The notes: generated from the sequence alone by a model not told the origin. A DNA stretch of 64,000 nucleotides from Mycteria americana (GCF_035582795.1 NC_134366.1:108693756-108757755), one strand, 5' to 3'; positions 49,992 through 60,981 are shown, numbered from the stretch's first letter. Program-made: numbers and translations.

Positions 49992-50598
49992 GATGATCAT
50001 CAGTGGGGGCAGGATGTTTGCTTTGTGAACTGGGACTAGATCATGTGCATCGAGCCCTGTCCTTGACTCCTCGCCGATCTTCCAAGTCCTCCCCTTGCAA
50101 CTTGTACATTCCAACGTGGTGCATTTCTCTGTACAAACTGCAGGGACCAGGTTCCAAAACTTGGAGTAGATGATTTTATGCATAGTTTTTCTTTCACCTC
50201 AGTCCGTACATTGAGGAGGCGAGGGGAAGAGACAACCTTGTGGTATAGCTATTTACACTTGCAGCAGCACAGATATTTATGTGTTTAAAGACTTTTTTAT
50301 ATAAAAGTATGTTTCCTATTATTTCCCTATTTAAAAAAAAATGTAACACAGAAGTATTCTTAAGTTCCTTCCCCAATATAATCTGAAAATTTATACTGTG
50401 TTTTAGGAAGACTTATAAAATAATGTACACAAACAAAGATTACCTGAAAATACTGCCTGAAGGAAGACAATGAGAATCAGAATGGCAATATGCCATCAGT
50501 AACACTCAGAAATGCAGCTGTTTTGAGGTTAGCATTTCTTTTGTTCACTTGGCTGTCTCTATTCTGGCTGATTCATATCAATCCCAAAGCAAAACTCA

Positions 50599-50694
50599 TC
50601 AATAAGGTGCTTCATTAAGACACGGAAAATAGTCTTCAGTCTTGAAGAGGACTGGAGGTTCATAGAGGGTCTGTTGTCGTGAGGAAGACGATTT
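50599..50694 (-). CDS. BLOC1S4: BLOC1S4-type exon 5 (terminal)
   Basis: After CTAATTTGCAG it encodes KSSSSRQQTLYEPPVLFKTE, then DYFPCLNEAPY and TGA. The YExPVLFxTEDYFPC ending is the clearest BLOC1S4 signature. Confidence 0.92.
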   Translation of the reverse strand, partial: KSSSSRQQTLYEPPVLFKTEDYFPCLNEAPY

Positions 50695-53600
50695 CTGCAA
50701 ATTAGATAAGTTTATTTTTCGCCTTCTTAAAAAAGCAAGTTTTCAAACAAAGCCTACAGAGCTAAAATGCAAAACAAGAAAAGTTTTAAAGGCATATCTC
50801 CTTAGTCAGGTGAAGTTTTAATCATAGCTCAGATGGGTCTGGCATATTCTTAATGTTAGTGAAGAAAAGCAGCCTTTGACTTCTGCCGTTCTATCACCTG
50901 AACAGACGCAGTCCTGGAAAGTGTATGATATGCCAGCTTTGCAGGAGCCAAATGGGTAATCTTTTCCAGCTGATGGTATAGTCATTGTAACCTTCATCCT
51001 TCCAAAGCCATATACCTTTACCTTTCGTGCTCCCGCCTTTGAGTCCTCCTCAGCCGCTTGCTTTGAGTTAACCCTAGCCTGTGTTGTCATTTACTTAGTT
51101 AAAAAAGTCTTCACATGGAAACACACCTAGCAAATATTTCTTTCAAGATGGTTGCTGCTCCTGCTGAGCTTCTTCATCAAGTATATGTTAGAATATATGT
51201 ACTATGACATACCATTAAAAATAATATGGCAGCAGACTGGAAAAGAGCTGTTACACTGTTTTTCAGGAAAAGTGTACATGTTTCTTTTAAATATTAACTG
51301 TACATTGTTTTGCTATACCAAATGGCTCATTTAAAGAGACAACAGCAAGGACTGCTAATGACTATCGTGTCAGCCTTCCTGCATGTACATAATGCTGCAC
51401 TGCAACAAAGAGTCAGTGTATGTTTTCAATATATGGTCTTACATAGAAGGCTTGAAATCAATACTCCATTCATTAAAAATTCTTTTGGACTCATGAAAAG
51501 ATTTTGATGAACTATTTTGCAGAACTCTCAGTCAGTTTGTCTGCAGTTCTTCAGGTACTTTTTTGCCTGTCTGGGATGAGGAAATTAGAGTCTTCACTGA
51601 TAATAAAGTTAAAAGAACACCAAATATCATTAGTATACGTGGAGTTTGGAATGCTTTTGCAGTACCAAAATAAGGATATAATTAAGCATACCTACAAAAC
51701 AACTAAGTGGAATTTTTCCAATATTCAGTAGAGCTGTATATTTGTACTCCGTATGAAATAAGTACGTATTCTCCTGTTATATACAAAATTGCTGATTTAT
51801 GACATTTAAATTATATTTGTCTTTAACTTTATGATACCATTAATTTATGTGAAATAAGTTTGTTTTGCCATTCAAGTTGTAGTGAAATAAAAAATATAAA
51901 CAAAGATCGGATCTCTAAATAGTTGATATTACCAATGTTCTCTATATCAGAAATTTTGCTAAATGTAAAAACAACCTTTGAAGTCAAAGTTCTGTTTTTA
52001 AAAATTATTTCCTACCCTGTACTGCCCTGTGAGAAAACACCTTGCAAACAAGGGAAACTAAGGTCACAGGTATTCTGCAACTCATGACACTGATTTAAGA
52101 GGCACTATATTTGCATATGTGCAAGAAGGGGATAATTTCAGTCCAGTGAGGAAATTCATAGGCAGGCATAGTACCCACAGTTGCCTAAGTACACATTTAT
52201 GAACAGTTATTTTTGCAGCTGCTTAGCAGACGTTTTTACCTTTTGAGAGAGTCTACATCCTTAGTGATATTAGAAGTCTTACAGTACTCTACTTTACACT
52301 GCCTGGTATTCACAAGGGAAGAACTTGGGGCAAAATCTGAAAGTGAGATTACAAATACACAGCTTAAGAAATACAAAATATATCCTTTGTGTAAAGAAAC
52401 AGATACATTTAAATGGGAAAAGAGTGAGGGGATTTGACTTAAATTGTAGCAGGAAAATGTGAACTACCACTACAGTGAAAATCATGATACTGGTATAGCC
52501 TTCTTTTCTAAAGGGTCGATATATCAAGTGAGCTAATTACATGTCAGGCATGAGGAGAAATCTCTGCAGGCATTTTCATTCAGACATGCTTGTGTTCACT
52601 AGTGAAAATAGATATTTTCTACACAATACTCAGTACCACTGCAGAAGAGTGACCTGCCTTTTAGTTAATCAATTAATACTAATAAGTTCTCAGGGTTGAT
52701 CTTATTGCTATCCATACTCCAACCAAGAAACCACCGGACATGCCAGGTTCAGCTTGCTGATACTTTCAAAGACTTTCCACCTTATTAATTGTGGAAAAAC
52801 TGCTAAGCTGACAAAGTGTTCCCATGCAACACTAAAGAAGCACTTTATTAGAAATTTCAAACTTTTCAGTTGAAGATTATAATTGTACGGTTGACAACTG
52901 TTTTTAGCAACAAAATGGAAAATACTGTTGAATATTCTTCAAGACAACTGCTGCTGTTGTTTGTTTTTGCAATTGGCCCATAAATAGCAGCCCTGTGTTG
53001 TTTTTTTTTTTTTTTTAAAGAAAAAATGACATCACTCTAAACTTCAACACCAAAGAAAATAACAGAATGAGAAGTTAAGTAACTTAAAAGTCTGCACAGG
53101 AAATAGCAGTGAAGAACAGGTTTCCTGAACTGAGTCTTACCAAGACAATACATATTCTTTTTACAACTGTTTTTCTCTGCTGCCACATGTGCTTGCAATA
53201 TGTAGGAATATAAATACTTCAACAGTCATAGCCATCTTCCTCTCCCCCTCTGCAAACCTACTTTATTTCAGCATTCTCACCAGTATTATGATACAGAAAC
53301 CAGAGCTAGTACAGGATGAATACAGGAAGAGATAAAGAAAAGAATCTGGGAACAGACAAGACACAAGGAGGAGTACATATAAATGGTGTAATTGGCAGGT
53401 GATGCCAAGAAGCATCAGATGGTTCAGAAGATTTTTTTTTTTAAATTTCTTTTTTTTAAAACCAGAAGGTTATTTTAAAACTAGGGAATAGCACCAGTAT
53501 TTAAGGCTGGGTATGGCATCTCTTCAAAACATACTAGACAGCGCACTTCAAGTCTTCTGTAGAGAAGCAGTCCACATGTAGTAATGAGGAAAGACAGAAA

Positions 53601-55504
53601 AAAACGCACCCTTAGAAAGTTTAGCAAGGTGCTTACATGATTACTGAACTGTGTGGACTGAGTCTAAACAGAACCTTTATTTTAAAAATATTGTGCAGCG
53701 TAGCTTTAATTTCTTTTTTTGGTAACGTTTCTGCAGTGATATTCTTAATGCAGTATGATACTTTAACAGTGTTGTCTGTACAGGCTCTTCCTACTTGCTT
53801 TGCATACCATCAGAGATTCGGGATGCTTTAATATAATGGCTTGTTTGTTATGTGCTCGTTTGTGCCCTTCACATTCCCTTCTTCATGTATTCGGCCTTGT
53901 TGTGGAAAGTTATACAAATCCTTGTAAGAATTTGTGATTTGTAAGTTTGAGTTGGTTTTTTTGTTGTTGTTAAGTCTGAGAATTTTGCAAAAATCCTAAT
54001 ACAGTATATGAAAGTTTTACAGTTAAATTCAAATACATGTGCAACACACTATTATTTTAATCACCCACTCTGGTAAGCAGAGCAACGAAGCTGGTCACAT
54101 GACAACAAAAGCTTACTTACATTAAGGAAGGACGGTATACTGATTGTGTGCAAGATTTTCTTGAACGTGCTCGGAAAAGCTCCAAGGTCTGTTTCTGCCT
54201 TTATGACCCGTTCTTCCAGTCCAGCTACGCTATTTCCAATCATCTTCACAAAAGCCTAGTGTGAAAAAAAACAAAAGAAATGCTACTTCTTAACAAATTA
54301 AAACAGGATTATGTATTGCACAACAGTGGTGAAAGTTCCATTACTTAAATGAGGAGTAGTCAGAAACTCCATGCTCTATTTCCCTTCCACCTACAAGTCC
54401 ATTTTATTACTAAAAATTACTTGAGATACTTAAAAGGCTGCAAAACCAGGTTAAATCTAATAAAACAATGTCTTCCTTTTCCTATTTGCCTTTCAAATAA
54501 CTAATTTAGACTTCTTAGAATTTAGACTTCTATCTACCTTTCTACAAAAGTGGGACCAAGGATCTGAATCAGTTTTGAAGCTTTACCAGGGACCAACAGA
54601 CCCCTCATGCTACTAGTCTCTGAATAGCTCCCAAGACAATAACTTTGAAAGATACTATAAAAAAAAAAAAAAAAAACAACCAAAAACCAAAAAAAAACCA
54701 ACAAAAAGAAGAGTGGTACTATTACTTTCTGAAAAAAGAAAGATAGCTGCCTTGCTTCAAGCAGTAAGTAAAAAAAAAAAAAAAAAAAAAAGTTTTTAAA
54801 CAGGCATTTTGTTTTAGAACGCCCATAGTCTCTGGAAATTCTTAATAAATTGTGTTCTCTTCATTAACCCCGAAGTATTGAGCCCACATTGGACAAGGAG
54901 AACAAAACAGATCTGAACCCCCTCCACGTGCGTGCACGTGCCCAAGACAAACAATTAGAGCATATCATTGATTCTTCCCCCTATTGAGAAATGGAATACA
55001 TCTATAAGATATCAAATACATACCTCTAGTTTGTCAATCTTCCTGTATATGTGTCTCATTTCTGTAGCTTTTGTGTAAATTTGAGGTATACTTTCATTGA
55101 CAACTTGAGAGGAATCACTTCGAATCTAAAATGATTCAAAGAAATAATACAAAAGTCAATGAATAAAACAAAATGTTAAGTAGTAGATTTTATTCTGGAA
55201 ACTAGAACTGTGCTCCAATTAACAGATTAAAACTCATAGTTTAAAAATACTAGATTAGTATTAGTATAAAAACACAAGATTAAAAACTAATAAGCTAACT
55301 TCTTTGTACAGTTTAGTAAGTGCCTTTGAACAAAACTTATTTTGCATAGGCAAATATTTAACTTCATAATTATATTAAAAATAGGCTGCCTCAGCCTTAT
55401 AAGAACTAAGAAACAGAACATTTCCCAAGACACAATAAAGAATCAAATACTTTAAACTAAAATTTTTACTTAAATTTACTACCTGTACATTTCCTCAACT
55501 TTGC

Positions 55505-55535
<31 letters not shown>

Positions 55536-56940
55536 CAGGCCACAGAATCTTTTTTTATTGGTTAAAAAAAAAAAATACAGTAAAGTTCCCCTTTGAGTAG
55601 TGCAGGAGAAACACATGTGCTGTGCCTTAAAAGACAGCCTGTATACCAGCATCAGCTTATAGAAACTTTCCATTCAGTTTCCCTGTCTCCTCCCATGCAA
55701 AAGTGAAAACAAAAACAAAGCTGCCTTTCTGATGACAGGGTAAGAAAAGGCCCCCTAAAGACAAATCTAGCTTTGGAGGTTTGACAACTCTGATTAGATA
55801 CTTTGATTACAAAACCCAGAGAGGGTGTCTTTACGTACTTTAAAGGAGATGCAGAATATTGCATTGCCCTTTTAAGCATCTATCATTATGCCATTCAAAA
55901 CTGGATTCCACGTATGTACATAGACAAATACAAACAGAATTATGTAAATATGCAGTTATATAGCTATATAGGCATATTTTGCTCCGTCATGAAAGTTCAG
56001 TAGTTTTCATCCATGACTTATCTAATTATCGTGTGTTTTCATACCAGAACCTGTCTGCCTAGACCAAAGGCTGCTTCCCATCTCGTGTTTTCAAATGAGA
56101 CAGAGTACATATATATTAAACTGTATTCTGACTTCAAAAACACAGCTATATGGAAGTTATACATACCATATCCAGCATTCCCACAAATTCATCCACTCTG
56201 GTCAGCAAATCTTCTAGACTCTTGTCTAAGCTTTCTATCTGCAAAACAGAAATCCTTTAAAGGTACTTGAAAACACAAAACCTCCCCAGATTCTCCCACA
56301 CAAAACCTCCGAGTCCAGCCATCGGCCAGACTAAGACCAGCTTAACAGAAACCCCACAGCGTTGCCGTCTCTTGGCTACGTTAAGCGCAGGTGACCAGAC
56401 ACACCGGTTTATCTTGTCTTCCGCAAAACGACACCGAGGCCGCGCCTGGAGCCGCCCCGCTCTCTAACGCGGCCAAGCGGCGCTGCCTCAGAGAGCCGCC
56501 CTCCAGGGACACCCCCTTTCCCCGTCCCACCCGCTCCCCGCTCCCGGCACGGCCGGGGCGGCCTCGCTTCGTGCCGCCCCAGAGCCGGCGGCGGGGCCGG
56601 GCCGCTGGCGGGGAAGGGCCCGCCGTTGCTCCCTCTCCCCGGGCAGCCCGGCAGGTCCGGCCGCAGGGGCAGGGCGGGACGGTGCGGAGGCCCCCGCCCG
56701 CTCCCCCGAGGCGCCCCGGCCCCTCACCTGCTCGCTGAAGAGGCTGCGGTCGGCGAGCAGGTACGCGGAATAAGCGGCAGCGGTGGCGCTGAGCGACGCC
56801 TCCGAGGCGTCCTCGTCCTCCGGCTCTCCGAGGCCGGAAGCGCTGCTGTGGCTCTGGGAGACGTTCCCGCTGTCCGCGCCGGGGCAAGCGCCCGGCGGGT
56901 CGGCTGCAGCCCTCTCACCCGGCCCCGCGGCGGCCGCCAT
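50599..56940 (-). CDS. BLOC1S4: BLOC1S4 (cappuccino)-type BLOC-1 subunit, 5 exons, 205 aa
   Basis: Spliced coding sequence: 56728-56940, 56167-56238, 55024-55125, 54121-54255 and 50599-50694. All introns are GT-AG and phase 0. The 205-residue product is close to the 217 of human BLOC1S4. BLOC-1 works in biogenesis of lysosome-related organelles such as melanosomes and platelet dense granules, and in endosomal sorting. Diagnostic parts: the acidic N-terminal DSGNVSQSHSSASG motif (23-36), helical coiled-coil segments (72-174) including LDKSLEDLLTRVDEFVGMLD and KAETDLGAFPSTFKKILHT, and the C-terminal YEPPVLFKTEDYFPC motif. The last motif and the KAE...FKK region favour BLOC1S4 over its relative BCAS4. 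The gene starts in a CpG island 2 kb beyond the PARD6G poly(A) site. Human BLOC1S4 has one exon; this copy has five. Confidence 0.9.
50695..54120 (-). other. BLOC1S4-type intron 4
   Basis: A 3.4-kb AT-rich phase 0 intron with donor GTAAGT and acceptor TAATTTGCAG. It contains the unassigned frame at 50818-51090 and poly-T/A runs near 53.00 and 53.43 kb. Nothing else was recognised. Confidence 0.85.
50818..51090 (-). other. Unassigned 90-codon open frame in BLOC1S4-type intron 4
   Basis: A minus-strand frame with a protein-like composition (KVKVYGFGRMKVTMTIPSAG) starts at an ATG and ends at a stop. It matches no family I recognise and is not needed for the BLOC1S4-type reading frame. It could be an alternative exon, a retro-derived fragment or chance. 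Confidence 0.2.
54121..54255 (-). CDS. BLOC1S4: BLOC1S4-type exon 4
   Basis: 135 nt between TCACACTAG and GTAAGT. It encodes AFVKMIGNSVAGLEERVIKA and then ETDLGAFPSTFKKILHTISI. The pattern ExxLGxFPxxFKKxLHT distinguishes BLOC1S4 from BCAS4. Confidence 0.94.
54256..55023 (-). other. BLOC1S4-type intron 3
   Basis: A 768-base phase 0 intron (donor GTATGT, acceptor CACACTAG). It contains poly-A tracts on the plus strand at about 54659-54676 and 54770-54791. No gene was recognised in it. Confidence 0.85.
55024..55125 (-). CDS. BLOC1S4: BLOC1S4-type exon 3
   Basis: 102 nt between CATTTTAG and GTATGT. It encodes IRSDSSQVVNESIPQIYTKA and then TEMRHIYRKIDKLE, part of the central helix conserved in BLOC1S4 and BCAS4. 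Confidence 0.93.
55126..56166 (-). other. BLOC1S4-type intron 2
   Basis: A 1.04-kb phase 0 intron with donor GTATGT. It contains an uninterrupted run of 28 A on the plus strand (55506-55533), that is T28 followed by AG in the sense direction. No gene was recognised. Confidence 0.85.
55506..55533. repeat. Poly(A) run of 28 bases
   Basis: On the sense (minus) strand of the host intron this is T28 followed by AG, resembling a splice acceptor. Confidence 0.95.
56167..56238 (-). CDS. BLOC1S4: BLOC1S4-type exon 2
   Basis: 72 nt between CTGTTTTGCAG and GTATGT. It encodes IESLDKSLEDLLTRVDEFVG and MLDM, matching the LEDLLTRVDEFVGMLDML block of BLOC1S4. Confidence 0.94.
56239..56727 (-). other. BLOC1S4-type intron 1
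   Basis: A 489-base phase 0 intron (donor GTGAGG, acceptor TTTTGCAG). Its exon 1-proximal part, from about 56400, is CpG-island sequence, so long frames on both strands are compositional. Confidence 0.85.
56728..56940 (-). CDS. BLOC1S4: BLOC1S4-type exon 1
   Basis: 71 codons from the ATG at 56938-56940 in the context GGCGGTAGCATGGCG to CAGCGAGCAG|GTGAGG. It encodes a low-complexity Ala/Gly N-terminus, then DSGNVSQSHSSASG, an acidic stretch EPEDEDASEASL, and AAAYSAYLLADRSLFSEQ. This matches the N-terminal layout of BLOC1S4. The frame stays open past the donor in GC-rich sequence, but that extension is intronic. Confidence 0.9.
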
Positions 56941-56983
56941 GCTACCGCCCGCCCCGGGTCAGGCGGTGCCGCCGCTCATCGTC

Positions 56984-56995
56984 CGCGCAGGCGCA
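56984..56995. promoter_or_regulatory. NRF1-type motif
   Basis: CGCGCAGGCGCA fits the GCGCAnGCGC core of nuclear respiratory factor 1 sites. It lies about 45-55 bases upstream of the BLOC1S4-type ATG, typical for a CpG-island promoter. Confidence 0.55.
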
Positions 56996-57264
56996 CTCGC
57001 GATGGGCGGGGCTGGGAGGCGCCCGGCGCTGCGGCCTGCCCTCCGCCCCCTCGCCCCGGCAGCGGGCCCGATCGCTCGCAGCGCCGGTGCCGGGCCCTCG
57101 GGTTCCGCAGGCCCGGCAGCGGCCGCTGCCTCGCACCGGCCCCGGGGCGAGAGCCCGCGCTGTCGGCTCCGAGCTGCCCCCCGCCTCTGGGCCAGTCCCT
57201 GCCGTGCGCGCAGAGAGTCAAGGCCAGAAAGATGGCTCCTTCTGTCACCTTGAATCGTGTATAC

Positions 57265-57354
57265 ATGAGTGTGCATTTTAGAATATTTCAGTATATGAGT
57301 GTGCATTTTAGAATATTTTAGTGTATGAGTACGTATTTTAGAATGTTTTAGAAT
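57265..57354. repeat. 30-bp tandem repeat, three copies
   Basis: ATGAGTGTGCATTTTAGAAT... begins at 57265, 57295 and 57325. The first two copies are nearly identical and the third is diverged (ATGAGTACGTATTTTAGAAT). Confidence 0.93.
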
Positions 57355-57406
57355 AAAATAGAAATAGTAATGGAAATCAGAGTTAGTGGTAGTTAAGGGA
57401 TCACAG

Positions 57407-57495
57407 TTAGAATAGAAATAAGCATACTAGAGTGTGAGAATCGTAGACAGTTAGGAATAGAAACTAGCATACAAGACTGTGAGAACTGTAGAATC
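57407..57495. repeat. 44-bp diverged tandem duplication
   Basis: TTAGAATAGAAATAAGCATA...GTGTGAGAATCGTAGA at 57407 is followed by TTAGGAATAGAAACTAGCAT...CTGTGAGAACTGTAGA at 57451. Confidence 0.8.
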
Positions 57496-58036
57496 TTCAA
57501 GGTAATAGGTAACGCCCAAGTTAGATAAGAGGGTACGGGCACTGCATATTTTACTAACAAGCATTTTTTTGCTAAAAGAATGCGAAGCTGTAACCCTTCA
57601 AAGACCAGTAACGGCAACATCCTCTTACCGGCAGAGCCCAAAGATGAAGGGACACCACAACAACCATGACAACAACAGGAATAACAGTAACTAGGGGAAA
57701 GGTAAAGGCGGCAGGGGGAGATTGCGACCACCGACCCAACTGGGGGATGAAAGGACTACCCCCCACACTCCTTGTGAGCATGCACAGTGAATTAAAATCA
57801 TACTGTGACTTTAATTCGAAGCGGAGAAAATACTGGCCAAGGGAAGAAGAGGATGATGAGTTAGTCTGATGATTATGTATTAGTAGGCATGGTGTGTTCA
57901 CTTTCGTGTACAACTACTGAAAAGAATTGCAATAGGTGTGCTCGATTTGTGGAAATTTTCCACCTTGCACCCTGCGCAGAATAAAGCAATGTCTCCTCTC
58001 TAAACATACTCTCTGTGTTTCGGGAGTTATTTTACA

Positions 58037-58940
58037 GTGAGGCAACGCTTCTGTGAGAATGTTTATGGAGGATTTGCCCTCCCATGAGGACTAACGTGCC
58101 TCTGTTCCCTCAGCCACCACCCACTTTCAAAGCCCCGTTGAACAATTTAATCTCATGCCTGAAAGGGCCTTGATGCGCGAAACCTGAACCGCTCAGTCGC
58201 GTTTCCACATGGAGGTTTCTGCCGGTAAAAGCCTGAACGGGGAAGAGGTTCATCTTAAAAAGACAACTAGTTTAAGACAACTTCAGTTACCAATATGGTG
58301 CATGCAAAAATAGCAGCTTTTTTTTTCCTAGTTGATGCAAATGAGCACAAAATGTTTGCAAGCCTTAAAAGTTAGGTCGCACAGTGTTGGCTCCAAAGCC
58401 GATACATCAGCACTTTGCTATTCTCAGCTTGTAAATGATCTCTTGGGTACAATACATTCATGCTGGTGTGTGAAATGCAACTTATGTTTCCTACGTCCTG
58501 GGATGAATTAGCTGGAAGAGTTTGGATATTTTGTACTAACACACTTTATCTGGACAGTCACCAAGCAGTCTGCAGGCAAAGGTGTGCAGCATGGCAGCGT
58601 ATCACTAAGCCAGAGGTATCGTGGCCTTTTTCTGAGGAGCCAGAACTACCCCAAGTCCTCAAAGCCATGAGGTTTGAAGCAAGCTGTGCCATGAGGAACA
58701 CAGCAAACTACTTGGTTCCCATGGGAATCAGTATAACAGTACCCTTTAGCAAAAGCAGTACTGGGAAAAAACATTATGGAAAGAAACTTGGTATCAGTAA
58801 CAACCAGAGGAATCAAAGTCTGTATGGGTAGAAAGAAAAGTATTACTAAAATGGTTATGTATTTGAAGAGTCCCCAAAACCAGGTACCTTGTTTCCGCAG
58901 GGAGGGGAGATACTTCTACAGAGAGATGTGCTTGAGCACA
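58037..58940. other. Spacer between the LTR-like element and the PARD6G poly(A) site
   Basis: No gene or repeat was recognised. The longest plus-strand frame (58460-58831, 123 codons) shows no family motif and runs antisense, just downstream of PARD6G. Confidence 0.5.
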
Positions 58941-58959
58941 GGGGAAAGGACATAGCATA

Positions 58960-60981
58960 GAAGTAAGACAGTGCACATTTTATTGCAGATAGGTCACATT
59001 TTCATCAATTAAATAAGGTAAAATGAGTAACTTCAGCCAGACAAATCCACTTATTCATAAAAGTAGTCTTATTTAAGGTGTAACAAAATTTTCCTGGTAA
59101 GATGGTCCGATTGACTGAAGCACATCCAGCTATTCATTTTTTTTACTGCACTAATAATCAGATTTAAAAAAAAAAAAATGAAAACCTTTGGTAAAGTACA
59201 AACACAGTTTTAAGACGAACAGGATCAATGTTCTATTCTTACTGTGCTGGGAAAAATAAGTACAGCTCTATAACTGCTGTGATACCTAGAAGAGGTTTAA
59301 TTAGAGTAAGTGAAAGAGTTTTAAAATAAACTTTTAAAGCAAATCTAAAAGAAATAAACTAAGTTCAATGTCCCAAACATACTTAACAATGAGCAGAAGA
59401 CTGGTTGTTCCACAGGTATTCTAAATTAGCAACAATGAATTAGTCGGCACATCCTTTGTCCAGCCGTTACAGATTCCAAAATGGAATGTAATTTTTTCAA
59501 ACCGAGACTTCTGAATTTTCATATCCATACAATATTTAAGAAATGTCTATTCCACCATATAAAAAAGCTTTAATATACTACAAAGTTAAAAACAAAAAGA
59601 AAATGACACAAGCTAAAAGTAGAAAAATACATTGTAAAACATTTATGTTTTGTTCCTTACACTGATCAAGATATAACAAAATATTTTAATTAGACCACTT
59701 TCATAAATTCATGGCACTTTCAGAAGCAGACAGTTATTGACTCAACAGTCACTGGTTACCCACTAGCCAGCATCCAGTAAAGATGTCTGACCATCGCAAA
59801 CATCCAGTATATTTTAAGTTTCTAAAAATCCTGTGTAGAAATTAAGCTTTATGATTACTAGAGGAGTCCAAAAATAACAGAACTATTCTGAGTTAGGTTT
59901 GACAGTCAGTCAGCACCCCTCCTCAGCCAATCTTTTGTAAGGAAAGACCTTGTGGGTTTAGGTTGCCCCAAATGTACAGCAAGGACCTGTGTCAGCTCTG
60001 AGGTGAAGGGGGCAGTCCTAGCACACACTTCCACTTCTGCTGCCTTCTCGCTTGCATCCCTAAAATCCACATGAACCATGATATTAAAAAAACAGAGATG
60101 ATGGGGAAAAAAAAAACAATTTTAAAAAGAGGTATTATCTAATAAATATCGAAAAATAATACATTTACACATAATGGTGCTGAACGTAGTTTTAAGCCCG
60201 TATTGTCATGTTTTCCTTTCCCCATGCAGCACAGGTCTGTGCTGCAGGCAGGCCTGCCGCTCACCAGCGGGTGGTGCTGATCTCACAGCAATGACAGCAA
60301 CGTCCTCCAACATCGCCTCCTTAGGCTTTTTTAAAAAAAAAACAAAAAAAAAACCCAGTAAAAATATATATATCTATCGTTTCTTTTGGAAAATGTATTT
60401 GCAGCATCTCCCTAACGTTGTTACCACCAGAGTAGGAAACCGCTACTTCTATAGAGCTTGTCTGGATTAGACATAAGGTTGCAAATACGGTGTAAACAAG
60501 TTAGTGGAAGGTCTGTATGTAACGGTAGAAGATCGGATGGCTATTAAGAAGCACTCTCTTTAAACTGGTATTAGATGAAAACCAGATTCCACTTCAAATA
60601 GACATGTCTGTTACTATTAAAATCTAATTCATATCCATGCATGTATAAATACATCCACCCATGCATTCAAACCCAAGTATGTAGCACTGCCATTGGTAGC
60701 CTATAAGACTGCTTAGATTTATACCAACTAAAACAAATTTATGTTCTCACTTTAGGGCTGGGACATAAACCAGGTTTTACACTCTGGCTTTCTCCTGACA
60801 AATTTTGCACTGCATGACAGTTTTATGTCTAACTCCAGATGCCACGTTTCCTAGAAAGCAACAATTTTCTGCACCCGTGAGGTCTATGAGAATATCAGCT
60901 CTCTGTTTTGTGCATAACATTACAAGAGTCAATTGTCCCAATTGGCACTTAAGACTGAAAGGAGAGTTGCGGGAATTGCTA
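58960..60981 (-). other. Probable PARD6G 3' UTR
   Basis: AT-rich sequence with no conserved reading frame between the stop codon and the AATAAA at 58979-58984. Its length of about 2 kb is inferred from that signal. Confidence 0.6.
58979..58984 (-). terminator. Candidate PARD6G poly(A) signal
   Basis: Minus-strand AATAAA (CTGCAATAAAATGTGC) lies about 2.0 kb downstream of the PARD6G stop. Cleavage would fall near 58.96 kb. Confidence 0.6.

Larger units (their letters stand above)
49702..50190 (-). mobile_element. Probable solo LTR, minus strand
   Basis: On the minus strand a TATATATATAA box (around 49911-49921) is followed about 160 bases later by AATAAA (49748-49753). The sequence then runs to a possible ...CACCTGACA terminus at 49702. 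That spacing fits U3-R-U5 of an LTR. The interval has a composition unlike the surrounding AT-rich DNA. The outer termini and target duplication could not be fixed, so boundaries are approximate. It lies just downstream of the BLOC1S4-type stop and in the same orientation. Confidence 0.5.
56380..57240. promoter_or_regulatory. CpG island and promoter of the BLOC1S4-type gene
   Basis: Very GC- and CG-rich sequence spans intron 1, exon 1 and about 300 bases upstream. Upstream of the ATG are a GGGCGGGG Sp1-type box (about 57004) and an NRF1-type palindrome at 56984-56995. No TATA box is seen. Many large overlapping frames here arise from composition only. Confidence 0.85.
57250..58036 (+). mobile_element. 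LTR-like element, plus strand
   Basis: The right end has the layout of a retroviral R-U5: AATAAA at 57980-57985, then CTCTGTGTTTCGGGAGTTAT and a TTTTACA terminus at 58036. The left part (U3-like) contains a 30-bp three-copy tandem repeat and a 44-bp duplication. No internal retroviral genes are present. The left terminus and target duplication were not found. It lies between the BLOC1S4-type promoter and the PARD6G poly(A) site, antisense to both genes. Confidence 0.6.

Noticed and set aside
50599-56940. Assignment as BCAS4 because of the PARD6 neighbour
   Set aside because: The C-terminal YExPVLFxTEDYFPC, the N-terminal SQSHSSASG and the KAExxLGxFP..FKK pattern fit BLOC1S4 better; the neighbour is PARD6G, not PARD6B.
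56381-57321. Many long overlapping frames on both strands (up to 231 codons)
   Set aside because: They lie in a CpG island, where stop codons are rare. Only exon 1 of the BLOC1S4-type gene (56728-56940) has splice and homology support.
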